From Oscillospiraceae bacterium (GTDB lineage: Bacteria > Bacillota > Clostridia > Oscillospirales > Oscillospiraceae): 43,412 nucleotides of DNA. The stretch spans positions 1 through 43,412 of the forward strand of contig JAETOQ010000015.1 in assembly GCA_021771635.1 (NCBI GenBank), read 5' to 3'. Below the pieces are notes generated by a model. That model had not been told where the DNA came from and did no database searches. It saw nothing but the letters and a program-made list of their open reading frames with translations. The position numbers were made by a program, and so were the translations under genes. This document shows, piece by piece, positions 8,644-15,869 of the stretch (its first letter is position 1; every line of letters begins with the position of its first letter).

Positions 8644-9092
8644 CAGCCCTCACCGCCTTTCAGCGCCGCCTCCGCCTCCTCGCGGGTCATAAAGACGGCT
8701 TTGCCAAAATCCTCCGGCCAAAACTCACGCACAGCCTTGCCCCAATCGTCATACACGCACTTTACTATCACCTTTGCAGTGGACCTGTCCCAACGATTGA
8801 CAATAGTGATTCTTTTGCATTTTGTTTCTTCGATACCATCAGGGCTATCACTGGTCAGGACAAATAATCTATCCCCTCTTCTGCACGGCAGCACCACCAG
8901 CCGCCCGTCTTTCTCGGCCTGAAGAAGATCTGCCTGATGCTCAAAGAACTCTACGGCCCTGTCAAAGCTCCGGTCCTCGTGAAGCATCGTGTTGTGGCAG
9001 GAATAGCACTTCATCTGGTACACTCGGTTCTCCTCGTATGTAATACGGGCTTCTCTCCCACACCAGGGACATGTAATGATTTTAAGAGCCAT
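8643..9092 (-). CDS. Phage zinc-finger protein
   Basis: This 149-residue protein opens with a CPWCGRE...CYSCHN zinc-binding pair. A helical stretch (FDRAVEFFEHQADLLQAEKDGRLVVL) follows, then a beta-rich part ending MTREEAEAALKGGEG. The ATG at 9092 was chosen over the GTG at 9098 because AGGAGG lies 7 nt from the ATG and only 1 nt from the GTG. It sits between rusA and the methyltransferase with near-zero gaps. The MTREEA tail resembles the phrase at the start of the 201-residue zinc-ribbon protein, a common module in these phages. Its role is unknown. Confidence 0.65.
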   Translation of the reverse strand: MALKIITCPWCGREARITYEENRVYQMKCYSCHNTMLHEDRSFDRAVEFFEHQADLLQAEKDGRLVVLPCRRGDRLFVLTSDSPDGIEETKCKRITIVNRWDRSTAKVIVKCVYDDWGKAVREFWPEDFGKAVFMTREEAEAALKGGEG

Positions 9093-9094
9093 GC

Positions 9095-9499
9095 TCACGC
9101 CTCCTGTATGGTGACTTCCACGCGGGGGGCGGCATTTGTGTAGACCTTCCAGCAGCGGTCAATCTGCACGGCGGAATCGTCCGGGTATGCGTGGCCGTTC
9201 AGAGCGTCCAGGATTGCCTTTGCCACGTTGTCGGAATCCGGGCGTGATGTATGGAAGGTGCCCTCCATGGCGGCACGCTTCTTCTTGGATGCGCTCTTTG
9301 GGATGGGGAAGTAGGCCATGATGGTGGCTTTCAGAGGGATGCCGCCGGGAAAACCCTGTCCGCTCTGCGTTTTCCAGCAGAGGCACACTTTTTCTTCATA
9401 TGCGGCGGTTTTATCCGGTGTATAGGCGTGGCCTGTACGGGTGAATCTGGGGCGCCCCTTTCCAACAGGGGCGCCGGGGACGGTGAATTTAATTTCCAT
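9095..9499 (-). CDS. rusA: RusA-type crossover junction endodeoxyribonuclease
   Basis: This 134-residue protein is the normal RusA length. It starts MEIKFTVPGAPVGKGRPRFTR and has the metal-binding signature RPDSDNVAKAILDALNG followed by YPDDSAVQ. The aspartates in these two motifs are the family's catalytic residues. RusA dimers resolve Holliday junctions, which fits the ERF, SSB and helicase genes of the same operon. The start at 9499 has AGAAGG 7 nt upstream; a longer frame to 9586 overlaps the membrane-protein gene and lacks a site. The true start still overlaps that gene by 11 bp. Confidence 0.9.
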   Translation of the reverse strand: MEIKFTVPGAPVGKGRPRFTRTGHAYTPDKTAAYEEKVCLCWKTQSGQGFPGGIPLKATIMAYFPIPKSASKKKRAAMEGTFHTSRPDSDNVAKAILDALNGHAYPDDSAVQIDRCWKVYTNAAPRVEVTIQEA

Positions 9500-9683
9500 G
9501 GCTTGCACCTTCTTTAAAAAAACCAGAAAGCAGATTAAGTACCAGCCAGATACCTGCGGCGATGCCCCATTTGAACTTAAGGCCAAAGCACAGGCAGATT
9601 AAATAAATAACTCCACAGGTTACAAAAAACGAAACTGCAATAAGCCCTAAAACCAAAGCAATGATTAGAATAACGTTTTTCAT
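9489..9683 (-). CDS. Small phage membrane protein, 64 aa
   Basis: Two hydrophobic segments are visible, about residues 4-34 (VILIIALVLGLIAVSFFVTC onward) and 40-54 (GIAAGIWLVLNLLSGF), joined by a short basic turn. AGGAG lies 8 nt before the ATG. The gene is wedged between the helicase and rusA. Its size and topology would also fit a holin-like or inner-membrane accessory protein, but an early-operon position argues against a lysis role. No family was recognised. Confidence 0.65.
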   Translation of the reverse strand: MKNVILIIALVLGLIAVSFFVTCGVIYLICLCFGLKFKWGIAAGIWLVLNLLSGFFKEGASHGN

Positions 9684-9687
9684 TTTT

Positions 9688-11013
9688 TCATTCTCCTATA
9701 AATGGATTATCGGCGTCATCGCCGGTCAGCTCGGTAAACTGCACCTGGGAATCTGCGTTCGCCTCGCTCTCCCATCCGCACAGCCAGTTCACATTGCCCT
9801 GGTAGTAGCGGCGGGAGCGGATGTCGAATTTCAGGTTGATAATGCCTGTGACGCCATAGGCGCGGTTTGCGAGGATTTCCAAAGCAGCGTCAAATGGGGA
9901 ATCCTCGTCCTCGATGCGGGAGACTGCAAAGGTGTTGTCTGCTCGGTTTGTGATGTCGGCAGAGCCGGAAACATCGTCGCTGTCTCCCTTGCTGCCCTTC
10001 TGGGTGCCTCCCTTGCGGCGGTGGGCTACCAGGTGGACGTGACTGCTGGTCTCATGGGCGAAGTCTACCAGCTGGCCTACAAAGGCGGATTGGGCGTTGT
10101 ACTTGTCCTCACCAGGAAGGGAAACGGTCATCAGGTTATCCAGGACGAACACGGAGCATCCGAAGCGCTTCTTTGTGTAACGCATCAGACCAATCAGTTT
10201 TTCCGGCTCATGGACGCCGGATGCTGTGTTATCCAGAAGAAACAGTTTGTCCTTCCACCAAAGGTCAATCTGGCGGGCAACCTCCAGGCGGACGTTCCAG
10301 ACAGATTTTCCGGTTTCCGTGACTTCCTCCACAAGATTGTCCGGCCCTGCCGCCATGGTCAGCAGCCATGCCTTATACCGCCACGCAGGAAGCTCCCCGG
10401 AGTATACACAGACCTTGCGGCCCTCCCGGATGGCGGACAGGATGGGCAGGCCGATCATGGTGGACTTGCCCTCCTTCCGCTTGCCGGTCCAAACGGATAC
10501 CTCCCCTTCATACAGGCCGCCGATCAGCTTGTCAAGCTCCGGAATGCCGGACTTGGCGTGTGGTATCTTCGCCATGTCGACCTTCTCCACGCTGGATATT
10601 TCCAGCAGGCCATAGGGCGGCAGCTCGTCCGCGTCTTTCCATAGGCTTTCCACGGCCTCCATGCCGTGCTTGTCCTGAAGCTCCCGGATGGATGTGCAGC
10701 CGTGGTACACGCTGTTTGCGGTGATGCAGACCTCAACGGATGGCACCTGCTGGCGCACAGCGTCTGCCAGAGCGCGTCTTTTCGCCTCGTCCGCTCCAAC
10801 GACCAGGACAAAGTGGAACGCTTCCAGGAAGTCACGAGCGCCTTTTAGATTGGCTTTTGACAGCCCCAAAGGAAGGGCGGCGGCATTGATTTGAATGACA
10901 GCGGCGTCCTCTAGGTCCGTGCAGAGCCACAGGCCGTCAGGGTAATCCGGATCCATGAAGCGGGGTTCATATACGAGGTATTGAGAAGCGTCCGGCAATA
11001 ATGTGCTCTGCAT
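9688..11013 (-). CDS. Phage replicative helicase, DnaB/RecA-like ATPase
   Basis: This protein has 441 residues. The C-terminal half is a RecA-fold ATPase: Walker A GKRKEGKST (near 177-185), then the KVCVYSGELPAWRYKAWL motif. A Walker B-like stretch, CSVFVLDNLMTVS, and HLVAHRRKGG follow, as in the DnaB/gp4 helicase C-terminal domain. The N-terminal half has a degenerate Toprim-like part (FVLVVGADEAKRRALADAV). It probably unwinds phage DNA at the fork, with primase activity lost or separate. A C-terminal tail rich in Asp and Asn may bind SSB or primase. GGAGG precedes the ATG by 9 nt. Confidence 0.85.
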   Translation of the reverse strand: MQSTLLPDASQYLVYEPRFMDPDYPDGLWLCTDLEDAAVIQINAAALPLGLSKANLKGARDFLEAFHFVLVVGADEAKRRALADAVRQQVPSVEVCITANSVYHGCTSIRELQDKHGMEAVESLWKDADELPPYGLLEISSVEKVDMAKIPHAKSGIPELDKLIGGLYEGEVSVWTGKRKEGKSTMIGLPILSAIREGRKVCVYSGELPAWRYKAWLLTMAAGPDNLVEEVTETGKSVWNVRLEVARQIDLWWKDKLFLLDNTASGVHEPEKLIGLMRYTKKRFGCSVFVLDNLMTVSLPGEDKYNAQSAFVGQLVDFAHETSSHVHLVAHRRKGGTQKGSKGDSDDVSGSADITNRADNTFAVSRIEDEDSPFDAALEILANRAYGVTGIINLKFDIRSRRYYQGNVNWLCGWESEANADSQVQFTELTGDDADNPFIGE

Positions 11014-11027
11014 GGGTTATCGCCTCC

Positions 11028-11459
11028 TCAGAATGGCAGTTCCGCGTCTTCCTCGCCAATTTCCGCAAATCCTGCGCTTTCCTGCGTCAGCGACGCTCTG
11101 TTTTCGGTAGGTGTGGATGCCGTCGCACACGGGATGGTATCTGCGGTCATGATGAAGTCCACCAGCATATCCGTATAGGTCTTTCCGTTGTATTCGCGGC
11201 TCTCCACAATACCGGTGCAAAGGATGTGGTCTCCTTTTCTGAGATTTGCAATCAGGCTTGAAAAGGCTCCATAGCTCTTAATGGTGATAAATGCGGCTGT
11301 TCCGTCCTTGCGGTTGAACGCACGGACGGAGGCAGCTCCGAAGAACTTTCCGCTTTTTGTGGAGCGGAGTTCACCATCCTGGGAGACAAGCCCGGCGAAC
11401 AAGCCTGTCTCCCGGGCCTCTCCCTGCTTGCTGTAATCGGTGATTCCCTTGATATACAT
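11028..11459 (-). CDS. ssb: Single-stranded DNA-binding protein
   Basis: This 143-residue protein has an OB-fold-type core (KFFGAASVRAFNRKDGTAAFITIKSYGAFSS) and the strand signature LRKGDHILCTGIVESREYNGKTYTDMLVDFI. A low-complexity linker follows, and an acidic tip EEDAELPF, equivalent to the DxPF tail by which SSBs recruit replication proteins. It coats single-stranded DNA for the helicase and the ERF recombinase encoded on either side. AGAAGG lies 7 nt before the ATG, inside the end of the erf gene. Confidence 0.9.
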   Translation of the reverse strand: MYIKGITDYSKQGEARETGLFAGLVSQDGELRSTKSGKFFGAASVRAFNRKDGTAAFITIKSYGAFSSLIANLRKGDHILCTGIVESREYNGKTYTDMLVDFIMTADTIPCATASTPTENRASLTQESAGFAEIGEEDAELPF

Positions 11460-11461
11460 GG

Positions 11462-12046
11462 TCAGGCCTTCTTTCCGCTGTCTCTGGCTTTCTCAGCGCA
11501 CTTCCAGCACAGTTCCCGGCCAAAGGCCTTTTTGGTCATGGCCGCGATCTGGGGCGGAGTATAACTCCTTTTGCCGTCGTTATGGGGCAGAATGTTGTAT
11601 TTACAGTCCGCGCAGGGGATGATCGCAAAGAGCTCGTCCTCCGCCTCCTGCTTGGCACTGTCGGCGTCGGTGACATCGTCCAGACAGAACAGCCCGTTGA
11701 GGGCATACTTCCGGGCATAGCTGGAGGCGGTGCCGGTGATCTGGCTGTCGTCCATGCCCTTTTTCGCCTCTGCTTCCCGGGCGCAGGCGGTGGCCTGGAT
11801 GGTATGCAGGCCCTCTGTGTCGCTGACGATGGCGGTGGCCACCACATAGAACCGGCCATTCGCCTCCTGGATGGTGTCTGTCATGGTCAGCACCAGGCTG
11901 TGCTTTTTCAGCAGCGGCTTGGCCGCTTTCAGGATATCTTCACAGGAGCGGTATTTATAGCCGCCGAATTTGTTGGTGCGGGCCTTGGGGGCCTTCAGCT
12001 CCGCCTGCACACTGGCAAACCGCTGTAAAAAGGTGTTTTCTGACAT
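11462..12046 (-). CDS. erf: ERF-family single-strand annealing recombinase
   Basis: This 194-residue protein contains the ERF core: FASVQAELKAPKARTNKFGGYKYRSCEDIL, then SLVLTMTD, then ITGTASSYARKYALNGLFCLDD. It anneals complementary single strands during phage recombination and genome circularisation. A C-terminal zinc-binding pair (CADCKYN, LCWKCAEKARDSGKK) is added. The start at 12046 (MSENTF) is preferred because AGGAG lies 5 nt upstream. Its neighbour ssb completes a typical annealing module. Confidence 0.88.
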   Translation of the reverse strand: MSENTFLQRFASVQAELKAPKARTNKFGGYKYRSCEDILKAAKPLLKKHSLVLTMTDTIQEANGRFYVVATAIVSDTEGLHTIQATACAREAEAKKGMDDSQITGTASSYARKYALNGLFCLDDVTDADSAKQEAEDELFAIIPCADCKYNILPHNDGKRSYTPPQIAAMTKKAFGRELCWKCAEKARDSGKKA

Positions 12047-12057
12047 AGGGACTCCTT

Positions 12058-12381
12058 TCATTTCCACATTTTCCTGTTGGTGATGGTGTCGCCGTCCATC
12101 CAGTCATCTATCTGCTGTTCCTCCTCAGCTGTCAGACCGTCGGCAAATTCGGTCAGGCGTCCAAGAAGGGATTTCCGGCAGTCATCGCATAACCGCGCTC
12201 CCGCATACATGGGTTCTCCGCACTTTGGGCAGTCGCAGGCGTGGGATAAGCTGTCGCACCCGCAGAGAGGACAGACTTCATCGACGTATTCCCGAGTAAA
12301 TTCACCGACGGTTTCCCGGTGATGGACTTTTGACGGCCTGTCGAAATATGCGCCGCAGTAATCACATAAATAGCGGATCAT
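12058..12381 (-). CDS. Phage multi-zinc-ribbon protein
   Basis: This 107-residue protein has at least three Cys pairs: YLCDYCGAYF, CPLCGCDSLSHACDCPKCGEPMY, and LCDDCRKSLL. An acidic C-terminal helix AEEEQQIDDWMDGD follows. It was given the start at 12381 because GGAGG lies 7 nt upstream; a frame open to 12591 is an Arg-rich shadow of the neighbouring gene. It probably binds zinc and may contact nucleic acid or another phage protein. No specific function is known. Confidence 0.7.
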   Translation of the reverse strand: MIRYLCDYCGAYFDRPSKVHHRETVGEFTREYVDEVCPLCGCDSLSHACDCPKCGEPMYAGARLCDDCRKSLLGRLTEFADGLTAEEEQQIDDWMDGDTITNRKMWK

Positions 12382-12383
12382 GT

Positions 12384-12737
12384 TCAATCCTCCGCATCCC
12401 GTACAAATGCCTCTGCGGGCGGGATCCCGATTGCTGCACTGATGATCTCCTGCCTTTCCTTCGGCACAAAGCATTTGCCGGAGAGCGTGTAATACATAGC
12501 CCCGTAGGAGATGCCGCAGGCGTCCGCAAAGGCGCTGACGGAGCCTCCATATTCTTCTGTGATGATGCGGCGAATGGCGGGATATACGCATGTAACCTGC
12601 CTTGGCTTTGTCATTACGCAGCCCAGGAGGTCTTTATGGATGGTCGCGGAGGTATAGCCAAGTTCCCGGCCTATTTTGCTCCAGCTGCTCCCGTCCAGGC
12701 GCATTTCAAAGGCTTTCAGCCTCTCATGCTTTGTCAT
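12384..12737 (-). CDS. Phage DNA-binding protein with two helix-turn-helix regions
   Basis: This 117-residue protein has a first HTH (MRLDGSSWSKIGRELGYTSATIHKDL, about residues 12-37), of the type found in replication-organiser and transposase-like proteins. A second, Cro/XRE-like region follows (FADACGISYGAMYYTLSGK, about 70-88). GGGAGG precedes the ATG by 5 nt, just after a hairpin in the leader. It could regulate the early operon or help initiate replication. The motifs are clear; the role is inferred. Confidence 0.65.
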   Translation of the reverse strand: MTKHERLKAFEMRLDGSSWSKIGRELGYTSATIHKDLLGCVMTKPRQVTCVYPAIRRIITEEYGGSVSAFADACGISYGAMYYTLSGKCFVPKERQEIISAAIGIPPAEAFVRDAED

Positions 12738-12756
12738 TGCTTCCTCCCTTGGAAGG

Positions 12757-12790
12757 AACCGCCCGTTTTTGTGGGCGGTTTTCGTGTTTT
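12757..12790. terminator. Terminator-like hairpin in leader of HTH gene
   Basis: ACCGCCC and GGGCGGT pair across an 8-nt T-rich loop, and the plus strand continues TTTTCGTGTTTT. The T-rich tail suits rightward RNA, yet all nearby genes point left. On the leftward strand the tail is only TTCCTTCC. It may block antisense transcription, or act as a weak attenuator between the 64-residue gene and the HTH gene. Confidence 0.45.
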
Positions 12791-12811
12791 CCCGTTCAAA
12801 ATTTCCTCCTT

Positions 12812-13006
12812 TTATTCATCATACGAATCGCTGACAAAAACGAGTTTATACTTACTGTTCTTCCTTGGCTTCTTCCGGCTGGTGGCCTTCAGGACAGAAG
12901 TCACGTCCACGCCCAGCATTCTGGCAAGCTCCCAGGCGCTGTCTGCGATGGCGTATGGTAGCTCAAATTTATCCTGCGTAACGGCCATGTAGATTGGGTG
13001 GTACAT
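12812..13006 (-). CDS. Small phage protein, 64 aa, possibly nucleic-acid binding
   Basis: The protein begins MYHPIYMAVTQDKFELPYAIADS. A helix ELARMLGVDVTSVLKATSRKKPRKNSKYK reads like a minimal helix-turn-helix with a basic tail. GGAG lies 7 nt before the ATG at 13006; upstream extension to 13129 has no site and is Arg/Ser-rich. The WELARMLGV-VTSVLKAT pattern is recurrent in small proteins of Clostridia phages. A regulatory role is a guess. Confidence 0.6.
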   Translation of the reverse strand: MYHPIYMAVTQDKFELPYAIADSAWELARMLGVDVTSVLKATSRKKPRKNSKYKLVFVSDSYDE

Positions 13007-13016
13007 CAGGTATCTC

Positions 13017-13223
13017 CTATCCTTTCTTGGTGTCGTACTTGCTGAAATCCGGCTCCGATTTGGATATCTTTCGGTTATTACACCACCTCTGGAGATGCCG
13101 TATTTCCTTTGGAGCATGCGGCTTGTCATAGATCATCACATAGGGGTCATATCCCATATCCCGCAGGGTATAGATGCGGTATAGGTTTTCCTCCATGGTA
13201 GTGTCATTTCGCCGCCGCCTCAT
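13017..13223 (-). CDS. C-terminal remnant of a phage radical-SAM protein
   Basis: The 68 residues contain LYRIYTLRDMGYDPYVMIYDKP followed by HLQRWCNNRKI. I recognise this as the C-terminal end of the radical-SAM-like proteins that usually sit beside PAPS-reductase-like genes in Clostridia phages. The CxxxCxxC cluster and the rest of the TIM barrel are missing. The ATG overlaps the stop of the PP-loop gene (ATGA) and has TTGAGGA just upstream, so the fragment is still translatable. An internal deletion that removed the barrel would explain it. It is either decay or a retained interaction module. Confidence 0.55.
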   Translation of the reverse strand: MRRRRNDTTMEENLYRIYTLRDMGYDPYVMIYDKPHAPKEIRHLQRWCNNRKISKSEPDFSKYDTKKG

Positions 13224-14104
13224 ATTTCCTCAAATCCATCAAGCACTTCCTGGCCGGGAAGTACGCCGTCCTCCATCCACAAATGAAACACGTCGCGGCC
13301 CGTTGTGCCCGCTCTCCATGAGCCTTGCATTTTTCCGCGGCGTTGCCGCTCCTCAAGCATACGATCAAAGGCCCTGATATACATTTCTTGATATTTCGGA
13401 TAACGAGCAAATTCTCTTTGTCGGCCAGCCGTGCCCGCCATGGGGCAACCGATACACCCAACCCGAGAGAAACCGCACCCATAGAGGGGATTTACCGGGA
13501 TTTTTTCGGCATCGATGTAGTCCCAAACGTCCGCGTCCGTCCATTCGATAATCGGGTTACATACCATTTTCGCTTTGATTGTGCAAGTCTCAAAAAGACG
13601 GCGGCGGTCGTCGTTGTCGTTGTTGAGGATGATTTTTTTCGTGGGGTCGGAGGGCATGGTCTCATAAATCCCGCGGGTGTTTTTCCGCTTTGTGGACTCC
13701 GCCCAACGGACGCCCGTCGTAATAAACCGCCCAGCACCGCCGCGCTCTTTGAGTACGGAGCAACAGTAGCGGACGAGCCGCGTCGGCGGAATGAGCTTTT
13801 GCGGGATCAGGTTCCACATGGAGGTACGGACGCCTTTATATACGGGCATATTCACAAAACACTTGATACCCTTGTCCTCGAGGCGGCGGAGGTCTTGTCG
13901 GATAAAATAGACCGTCTCGGGGGCGTCTGCGGTGGTGTGGCTGTGCATGACTTCAAACGGTATTCCCGCTCGCTCGGCGAGGTGAACGCAAACCGAGCTA
14001 TCTTTTCCGCCCGAGGTCGTAATAACGAGAGGGAGCTTGTAGAATTTGAGGGACATATCCGACGCCTCGCGGAGGCGGACGATTGCCTTTTGCTCAAGGT
14101 CCAT
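13220..14104 (-). CDS. PAPS-reductase/DndC-like PP-loop protein
   Basis: This 294-residue protein has the PP-loop signature TTSGGKDSSV (near residue 32), which binds and splits ATP. The family motif HSHTTADAPET follows, then RYCCSVLKERGG. A C-terminal cysteine group, YGCGFSRVGCIGCPMAG, suits an Fe-S cluster or zinc. In this superfamily, phage members are suspected of modifying DNA or nucleotides (compare DndC), but activity is unproved. The ATG at 14104 is 6 nt from GGAGG; ATG 14107 is also possible. Its usual radical-SAM partner survives only as a fragment downstream, so the pathway may be incomplete. Confidence 0.75.
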   Translation of the reverse strand: MDLEQKAIVRLREASDMSLKFYKLPLVITTSGGKDSSVCVHLAERAGIPFEVMHSHTTADAPETVYFIRQDLRRLEDKGIKCFVNMPVYKGVRTSMWNLIPQKLIPPTRLVRYCCSVLKERGGAGRFITTGVRWAESTKRKNTRGIYETMPSDPTKKIILNNDNDDRRRLFETCTIKAKMVCNPIIEWTDADVWDYIDAEKIPVNPLYGCGFSRVGCIGCPMAGTAGRQREFARYPKYQEMYIRAFDRMLEERQRRGKMQGSWRAGTTGRDVFHLWMEDGVLPGQEVLDGFEEI

Positions 14105-14279
14105 CATGCACCTCCTTGGCCCAGCCCATGAAGTTCTCCCGGCAGCAGGTGCCGTCCGGCTGTTTCTCGCAGAAATCACGGGCAGGGCAGATCTCGCAGC
14201 CGCCAGCAAAGAAGTTCATCCAGACCGTTTCAAGGTCAAGACCGAGAAGATAGGCGGCCAGATTCGTTTGCTTGCCCAT
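14094..14279 (-). CDS. Small cysteine-rich phage protein, 61 aa
   Basis: The sequence LETVWMNFFAGGCEICPARDFCEKQPDGTCC includes five cysteines in CxxC...C...CC spacing, followed by a short helix with NFMGWAKE. GAGGAG lies 6 nt before the ATG. The gene overlaps the PP-loop gene by 11 bp. It could carry zinc or an Fe-S cluster and may assist that enzyme; this is inference from adjacency only. Confidence 0.6.
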   Translation of the reverse strand: MGKQTNLAAYLLGLDLETVWMNFFAGGCEICPARDFCEKQPDGTCCRENFMGWAKEVHDGP

Positions 14280-14282
14280 AGC

Positions 14283-14975
14283 TCACTCCTCGCACCAGTA
14301 GACGGCGGCGGCCTGTCGGCCAAGCTGCTCCGCTTCGTAGTGGCTCCCGACACAGATGTCCAGGTGATTACCCTTGACGCCGGTATCGTTGGCTACCAGC
14401 GTCCGCAGGCCTTCACCGTCGCCCAGGTCCACCAGGACGGTGCTGCCCAGGGGAATCACATCCGGATCCACCGCACAGGTAGCCCAGGCCAGGGCCGGGG
14501 TGCCGTCGGCTGCGATGCCGTTCCCGACGCCGCAGATATGCGGGTACTTCTCGTTACAGTAAAATGTAATGGTGCAGTCCTCGATCACATGAGACCGGGC
14601 CAGCAGGGCGGCTTCAATGAGCTCATTTTCGGCTTCTTCCGGTTCTTCGGTCGGCTCCACGGCGGTTTCTTTGGCCGTAACAACCACGGGTGGGCCTACG
14701 GGATATGTATCGCCTGCCTTTGCGTGAACAGCCGTGTTGGCGATGATCAGGACGATGATGCAGCCAACCAGAATGGCGTATGTAAGGTGCTTCCACTGGG
14801 AGGCCGCCAGCTCAGCCTGATACACCTGCCGCCGGGGCATCCGGCGGGCTTCCTGTTCGGCAATCTCCCGGACAGCGGATTCCATAGAGGAGTTCCATGC
14901 GTGGCCGCTGCGGCCTTCTAATGCAGTCACACGAGCCTCCAGCCGGCGGATGCGCTTTGACATTTTCTCGCTCAT
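14283..14975 (-). CDS. Membrane-anchored 3D-domain protein
   Basis: This 230-residue protein has an N-terminal coiled coil (MSEKMSKRIRRLEARVTALEG), a single membrane segment near residues 67-82 (LTYAILVGCIIVLIIANTAV), an acidic Pro/Glu linker and a C-terminal 3D domain. The domain carries WATCAVDPDVIPLGSTVLVD and VANDTGVKGNHLDICV, whose aspartates match the conserved set of MltA/RpfB-type cell-wall enzymes. It would face the peptidoglycan outside the membrane. An enzyme of this type inside an early operon is unusual, since lysis genes normally lie in the late operon. AGGAG sits 10 nt before the ATG. Confidence 0.8.
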   Translation of the reverse strand: MSEKMSKRIRRLEARVTALEGRSGHAWNSSMESAVREIAEQEARRMPRRQVYQAELAASQWKHLTYAILVGCIIVLIIANTAVHAKAGDTYPVGPPVVVTAKETAVEPTEEPEEAENELIEAALLARSHVIEDCTITFYCNEKYPHICGVGNGIAADGTPALAWATCAVDPDVIPLGSTVLVDLGDGEGLRTLVANDTGVKGNHLDICVGSHYEAEQLGRQAAAVYWCEE

Positions 14976-14979
14976 GCGA

Positions 14980-15669
14980 TCACAGCTCCTTTTCTGCCCA
15001 ATACCCAGAAATCAAGTTCTTGGGCTTTTCTTTTGCGGAAATAATTGCAAATTCCGGCCACATGGAAATCCTGACGGAAAGGCCTCCAAAGACTCCATAT
15101 CCTTCGCCAGCCTCGATGCCCCAGCCAGCCTTGATGCCCCAGCCAGCCTTGATGCCCTCGCCAGCCTTGATGCCCTCGCCAGCCTCGATGCCCTCGCCAG
15201 CCTCGATGCCCTCGCCAGCCTCGATGCCCCAGCCAGCCTTGATGCCATCGCCAGCCTTGATGCCCCAGCCAGCCTTGATGCCCTCGCCAGCCTTGATGCC
15301 AAAGCCAGCCTCGATGCCCTCGCCAGCCTCGATGCCCTCGCCAGCCTCGATGCCCCAGCCAGCCTTGATGCCCCGGCCGGCCTTGATGCGTTTTACAGAA
15401 ACACCAGCAGAAAACACCAAATGTCCAGCAAAAATAATGGTTTTCTCCGGATCATTGACGTCTTCTTCGTATGTACGAACGTCATTCGTTGGGCCAACCT
15501 TATTAAGAAGCCATTCTCCGAAATCGAAACGGCCCTCATCAGCGCAGCGGTCAAGGACTTCCTGATATTCCGCTCCATCGGGGAATACACGCTGGAATTC
15601 CCTTTGCCCCTCTCGGCAAGCTCCCAGGTCCTTCAAATACTGCAAAGTGATCTTAAAATTGCCTTTCAT
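14980..15669 (-). CDS. GI[KE]AG hexapeptide-repeat protein of phage
   Basis: This protein has 229 residues. The N-terminal 70 residues (YLKDLGACREGQREFQRVF, then EYQEVLDRCADEGRFDFGEWLLN) form a small helical domain found in other gut-phage and bacterial repeat proteins. The middle holds sixteen six-residue units of the form G-I-[KE]-A-G-x, which should fold as a regular beta-solenoid, with Lys or Glu alternating on one face. A short non-repeat cap follows. The 18-bp DNA repeat beneath it is almost perfect, so unit number may change by slippage. Its function is unknown; solenoids often serve as binding or mimicry surfaces. It may be coupled to a tiny upstream ORF by ATGA. Confidence 0.75.
   Translation of the reverse strand: MKGNFKITLQYLKDLGACREGQREFQRVFPDGAEYQEVLDRCADEGRFDFGEWLLNKVGPTNDVRTYEEDVNDPEKTIIFAGHLVFSAGVSVKRIKAGRGIKAGWGIEAGEGIEAGEGIEAGFGIKAGEGIKAGWGIKAGDGIKAGWGIEAGEGIEAGEGIEAGEGIKAGEGIKAGWGIKAGWGIEAGEGYGVFGGLSVRISMWPEFAIISAKEKPKNLISGYWAEKEL
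15103..15390 (-). repeat. 18-bp tandem repeat, 16 units
   Basis: Sixteen consecutive 18-bp units (plus-strand consensus GCCAGCCTYGATGCCCYN) span 288 bp and encode the GI[KE]AG repeat in the leftward frame. Variation is mainly at K/E (C or T) and at the sixth codon. Because the unit is a multiple of three without stops, all the overlapping open frames here, such as rightward SLDAPA and MPQPAL readings, are by-products. Confidence 0.95.
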
Positions 15670-15812
15670 GTTTCCTCCTTGATTTTCGGCCCAGCCTGCT
15701 GTATAATGCAGAAAAGAGCCTTTTCGTTGTTGTTTAGGTGCCTGTCCCCGTTCCTGTTCCAGCAGGAGCGGGGATCTTTTATCTTCTGGCGCAGTCTCTG
15801 AGCTTCAGCCAT
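15666..15812 (-). CDS. Possible 48-aa leader/small ORF
   Basis: ATG at 15812 opens 48 codons (MAEAQRLRQKIKDPRSCW..., ending KIKEET). The TGA overlaps the ATG of the repeat protein as ATGA. The upstream site is weak (GAAGA), and a hairpin lies in the middle. It may be a real small gene coupled to its neighbour, or just the leader of that gene. No homologue is known to me. Confidence 0.3.
   Translation of the reverse strand: MAEAQRLRQKIKDPRSCWNRNGDRHLNNNEKALFCIIQQAGPKIKEET
15746..15783 (+). terminator. Hairpin with T-rich tail
   Basis: CCCCGTTCCTG pairs with CAGGAGCGGGG (one G-T pair) over a 6-nt loop, followed on the plus strand by ATCTTTTAT. It points right, against the operon, so it may guard against antisense RNA. 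In leftward RNA it is still a strong fold in the leader of the repeat-protein gene. The rest of 15813-15869 shows nothing clear. Confidence 0.4.
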
Positions 15813-15869
15813 TCTTCATCAGGCAATCTCCGACTTTAGGGCCGCGGATGATGGCACCATTGCAATATC

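Noticed and set aside
12058..12591. Extended 177-codon reading of the zinc-ribbon gene
   Set aside because: The first 70 codons are Arg/His-rich shadow of the HTH gene. The ATG at 12381 has the ribosome-binding site.
14897..15801. Rightward repeat ORFs reading MPQPAL and SLDAPA
   Set aside because: The 18-bp repeat has no stops in several frames. Only the leftward frame has a start site, a non-repeat domain and a known repeat type.
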